Origin: Lysobacter sp. cf310
Lineage (GTDB): Bacteria; Pseudomonadota; Gammaproteobacteria; Xanthomonadales; Xanthomonadaceae
DNA: 64,000 bases
Direction of reading: 5' to 3'
Assembly: GCF_900114355.1 (NCBI RefSeq)
Contig: NZ_FOSS01000003.1
Location: 26,309 to 90,308 of the forward strand
Positions 60,149 to 64,000 of this stretch are shown in pieces; within the stretch, counting starts at the first letter, position 1; the number at the start of each line of letters is the position of its first letter. The position numbers and the translations under genes are program-made. The notes beneath the pieces are model-generated. The model was not told the DNA's origin. It searched no databases and saw only the letters and a program-made list of their open reading frames with translations.

Positions 60149-60502
60149 TCAGGATTGCGGTGCGCGGTATTCGCCGATGACTTCGATCGGCCCGACGATG
60201 TGGTCGTTGAGCTGCTCCAGCTCCTCGGCCGGTACCCACCATTCGGTGTGGTGCGCGCCGCCGACCTTCTGGATTTCGTAGCGCGCCATGAAATCCGCAT
60301 CGACTTCGAAACGGGTCACGTAGCCGACGCCGCTGTCCTTGATGTTCCACTGGGTGGCGATGTCGATCGCGTACTGCTCGTTGGTCACCGGATAGAAGAT
60401 CGGCTGCTCGGGCAGGCGCGGCGGCCAGCGCCGGAAGCCGCTGGCCTCGACCAGAGCCAGTTCCTTCGGGCCGGTCGGGCGATACAGGGTCACCGTGGTC
60501 AT
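60149..60502 (-). CDS. ADP-ribosylation/crystallin J1-like small protein
   Basis: A 117-residue cytoplasmic protein (TLYRPTGPKELALVEASGFRRWPPRLPEQPIFYPVTNEQYA, then GAHHTEWWVPAEELEQLNDHIVG). Homologues are commonly labelled 'ADP-ribosylation/crystallin J1', but it is far too short for an ADP-ribosylglycohydrolase and has no acidic metal motif. Function unknown. It starts 13 bases after the asnS stop, so co-transcription is likely. Confidence 0.72.
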   Translation of the reverse strand: MTTVTLYRPTGPKELALVEASGFRRWPPRLPEQPIFYPVTNEQYAIDIATQWNIKDSGVGYVTRFEVDADFMARYEIQKVGGAHHTEWWVPAEELEQLNDHIVGPIEVIGEYRAPQS

Positions 60503-60515
60503 GGCGCGCGGTGGC

Positions 60516-61916
<1,401 letters not shown>

Positions 61917-62044
61917 GGGATTCCTGCCTCGGAACGCTGTTCGATAAGAACCGGGGATGATAGCGGATCGGCGCGGCCCGAAGCGCCGGCGGCGCCGCTA
62001 CACTCGGCCCAGAATCGGGCCCGGATCGGGCAGGGGAGCGGGAC

Positions 62045-63130
62045 ATGGGACGTGGCTGGATGGGGGCGCTGCTGTGGCTGTGCGCCGCGAGCGCGTGGGC
62101 GCAGGCGCCGGTGGCGCTGGACGAGACCCGCGCCGCGCGCTTCGCCAAACTGGCGCTGGACTGCGTGCAGCGCGAGTATCCGAACAAGCTCTCGCACCAG
62201 TTGCGCAGCGACGCCGACGCGTTGCCGCCGCGCACGCTCTATCCGGCCTTCTACGGCTGCTACGACTGGCACTCCTCGGTGCACGGGCATTGGCTGCTGG
62301 CGCGGCTGCTGCAGCGCTATCCGCAGGCCGAGTTCGCCGCGCCCGCGCGGCGCGCCCTGGCCGCCAACCTGACCGCGGCCAACATCGCCGGCGAACTGGC
62401 CTATCTGCGCGCCGGCAGCGACGAATCCTTCGAGCGTCCCTACGGCCTGGCGTGGCTGTTGCAACTGGGCACGCAGCTGCGCGGCTGGGACGATCCGCAG
62501 GCGCGGCAGTGGGCCGCGGCGCTGGAGCCGCTGGAGCGCGAGGCCGCCGGGCGCCTGCTGCGCTGGCTGCCCAAGCTGACCATGCCGATCCGGGTCGGCG
62601 AGCATTCGCAGACCGCGTTCGCGTTCGGCCTGGCCCTGGACTGGACCCAGGCCAGCGGCGATGCGCGGCTGCGCGAGGCGCTGCTGGCGCGCGTGCGCCA
62701 GTTCCATCTGAACGATCGCGACTGTCCGATCGCCTACGAGCCCTCCGGCCAGGACTTTCTCTCGCCCTGTCTGGCCGAGGCCGATCTGATGCGACGTGTG
62801 CTGCCGCCAGCCGAATACGCGCGTTGGCTGAAGGCTTTCCTGCCCGGCATCCCGCGCAAGGCCGACGCCGGCTGGCTGACCCCGGGCGTGGTCCTGGACC
62901 CCACCGACGGCAAGCTCGCGCACCTGGACGGGCTGAACCTGAGCCGGGCCTGGATGCTGGAAGGCATGGCGCGCGGCCTGCCGCCGGGCGACCGCCGCAT
63001 ACCGGCGCTGCGCGCGGCCGCCGCGCGCCATCGCGACAGCGGCCTGGTCGCGGTCAGCGGCGCGCATTACGCCGGCGCGCACTGGCTGGGCAGTTTCGCG
63101 ACTTATCTGCTGGCTCCGCCCGAAACTTGA
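62045..63130 (+). CDS. DUF2891 family protein, exported
   Basis: A 361-residue protein with a signal peptide (MGRGWMGALLWLCAASAWAQ) and an alpha-toroid-like helical domain: CVQREYPNKLSHQLRSDAD, LYPAFYGCYDWHSSVHGHWLL, SFERPYGLAWLLQL, HSQTAFAFGLALDW and AGAHWLGSFATYL are the DUF2891 blocks. Conserved His and Asp residues (YDWHSSVHGHW) suggest a carbohydrate- or metal-binding pocket, but the family has no known function. It stands alone, divergent from asnS. Confidence 0.88.
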   Translation: MGRGWMGALLWLCAASAWAQAPVALDETRAARFAKLALDCVQREYPNKLSHQLRSDADALPPRTLYPAFYGCYDWHSSVHGHWLLARLLQRYPQAEFAAPARRALAANLTAANIAGELAYLRAGSDESFERPYGLAWLLQLGTQLRGWDDPQARQWAAALEPLEREAAGRLLRWLPKLTMPIRVGEHSQTAFAFGLALDWTQASGDARLREALLARVRQFHLNDRDCPIAYEPSGQDFLSPCLAEADLMRRVLPPAEYARWLKAFLPGIPRKADAGWLTPGVVLDPTDGKLAHLDGLNLSRAWMLEGMARGLPPGDRRIPALRAAAARHRDSGLVAVSGAHYAGAHWLGSFATYLLAPPET

Positions 63131-63220
63131 AACGCTGCGTCCCGGGGCCATATCGGTAGGGCCCAGGCCGTCGCCACGGCCTGCCTGTTACCATGACCGC
63201 CTAGCAACGAGAGTCCCCCG

Positions 63221-63559
63221 ATGTCCGTCAGCCTCGCCCCCGCCGCCCTCGAACGCGTCCGCCATTTCCTGGCCGAGGCGCCCGATGCCCTGGGCCTGCG
63301 TTTCGGCGTGACCCGCACCGGTTGCTCGGGCTGGCAGCACATCGCCGACCTGGCCCGCGACCAGCGCCCGGGCGACACCGTGTTCGAACAGGACGGCGTG
63401 CGCATCTACGTCGATCCGATCAGCCTGCCGCTGGTCGACGGCACCCGCATCGAGTTCATGAAGCAGGGCCTGGGCGAGCAGTTCGTGTTCCAGAACCCGA
63501 ACGTGAGCGCCGAGTGCGGCTGCGGCGAGAGCTTCACCACGGCCGCCGACGCGGCCTGA
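63221..63559 (+). CDS. HesB/IscA-type iron-sulphur assembly protein
   Basis: A 112-residue A-type carrier protein for Fe-S clusters. The three conserved cysteines are Cys35 (TRTGCSGWQ) and Cys99/Cys101 (ECGCGESF), spaced as in IscA, SufA and ErpA. The N-terminus (VSLAPAALERVRHFLAEAPD) and YVDPISLPLVDGTRIEF are typical. It is not within an isc or suf operon, so which apo-proteins it serves is unclear; sequence alone does not separate ErpA from IscA-like types. Confidence 0.92.
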   Translation: MSVSLAPAALERVRHFLAEAPDALGLRFGVTRTGCSGWQHIADLARDQRPGDTVFEQDGVRIYVDPISLPLVDGTRIEFMKQGLGEQFVFQNPNVSAECGCGESFTTAADAA

Positions 63560-63777
63560 GCCTGCGCGGCCCGGCCGGGTCGCGACCTCCCCCTGACGGT
63601 TCCGATCCCGCGCCGTGCGCGGCGGGTCGCGTCGTCTCGACCGCGACTGAAACCTCGCCCGCCCGCGCGGAGACCCGGCCTGTCCGAATCGGTCCGATAG
63701 TGCCGACATTGACTTTCGGCCTAGCGCCGATGCGCAAGTCGCGGGCTAGACTCGGGATCCGCTTCCAGGGGATCGTC

Positions 63778-64000
63778 ATGTTCCGCAAGCTCGTGTTCGC
63801 CGCGCTCGCCGCGGCCGTGTTCGTGGTCGCGCCGGCGCGCGCGCAGACCGCCGACGCCCGCCTCAAGGCCTATTTCGAGGCCGAATGGGAGCGCGGCCTG
63901 GTCGAGAGCCCCGAAGGCGCCAGTTACAACGGCGACAACCGTTTCAACGACCGCTGGACCGATCGCAGCCTGGCCGCGATCGCCCAACGCGAAGCCGCCG
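63778..64000 (+). CDS. DUF885 family protein, exported (partial)
   Basis: The first 74 residues of a larger protein, cut by the window edge. A signal peptide (MFRKLVFAALAAAVFVVAPARAQ) is followed by DARLKAYFEAEWERGLVESPEGASYNGDNRFNDRW, the start of DUF885 proteins: zinc-dependent, often about 580-residue putative peptidases of the M3-like fold. The catalytic region lies beyond the window. Confidence 0.82.
   Translation, partial: MFRKLVFAALAAAVFVVAPARAQTADARLKAYFEAEWERGLVESPEGASYNGDNRFNDRWTDRSLAAIAQREAA

Noticed and set aside
60149-60502. ADP-ribosylglycohydrolase activity for the crystallin J1-labelled protein
   Set aside because: At 117 residues and without the family's acidic metal-binding motifs it cannot be that enzyme; the label is a carried-over name.

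Overview
The window is very GC-rich with tightly packed genes. Its content points to a gammaproteobacterium of the Xanthomonadaceae, most likely Lysobacter or a close relative: a two-gene methionine synthase, a GDH-180-type NAD-glutamate dehydrogenase, a eukaryote-like kynurenine pathway, a YtrA-type GntR/ABC operon, and many REP-like inverted repeats between genes. This placement is inferred from gene content and base composition; no rRNA or tRNA gene was seen.

Layout. 1-320 is a repeat cluster. 339-2620 (minus) carries a VOC protein, a DUF695-like protein and purB; fumC (2897-4378) runs the other way. 4391-9975 (minus) holds a serine hydrolase lipoprotein and then the ytr group: small membrane protein, GntR regulator, ABC ATPase, ABC permease, a GSGD-repeat exported protein and a small lipoprotein. 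A promoter with an overlapping GGTG-N16-CACC palindrome lies at 10003-10043. 10112-17399 (plus) carries a glutathione peroxidase, two FKBP isomerases, ugd, slyX, a DUF2058 protein and an OafA-type acyltransferase. 17415-25300 contains an alpha/beta hydrolase, a beta-helix protein, a YiiX-like protein, and metH in two genes behind an ArsR-methyltransferase fusion that looks like SahR. 25655-34088 (plus) has an acyl-CoA dehydrogenase, gdhB, nadK and a 5'-nucleotidase.

35146-44659 (minus) is dominated by a compact operon for 3-hydroxyanthranilate catabolism: aminomuconic semialdehyde dehydrogenase, carbonic anhydrase, RidA-type deaminase, 3-hydroxyanthranilate dioxygenase, ACMS decarboxylase, a CHMI-like isomerase, kynureninase, kynurenine monooxygenase, then exonuclease I. 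It can take kynurenine to the 2-aminomuconate/oxalocrotonate level. A carbonic anhydrase and a tautomerase sit inside it.

44933-57521 (plus) is the most intriguing block: two twin-arginine-exported TldD paralogues flanking a TldE, then a DUF4159 protein, a MoxR ATPase, a DUF58 protein, a BatA-like membrane protein and two large membrane-anchored proteins. The last five genes are very tightly coupled. It looks like a periplasmic peptidase with a MoxR/VWA chaperone-like assembly of unknown substrate.

57518-64000 returns to housekeeping and hypothetical genes: an SDR with a degenerate active site, a PaiB-like protein, small hypotheticals, asnS, a DUF2891 protein, an IscA-type protein and the start of a DUF885 protein cut by the window edge.
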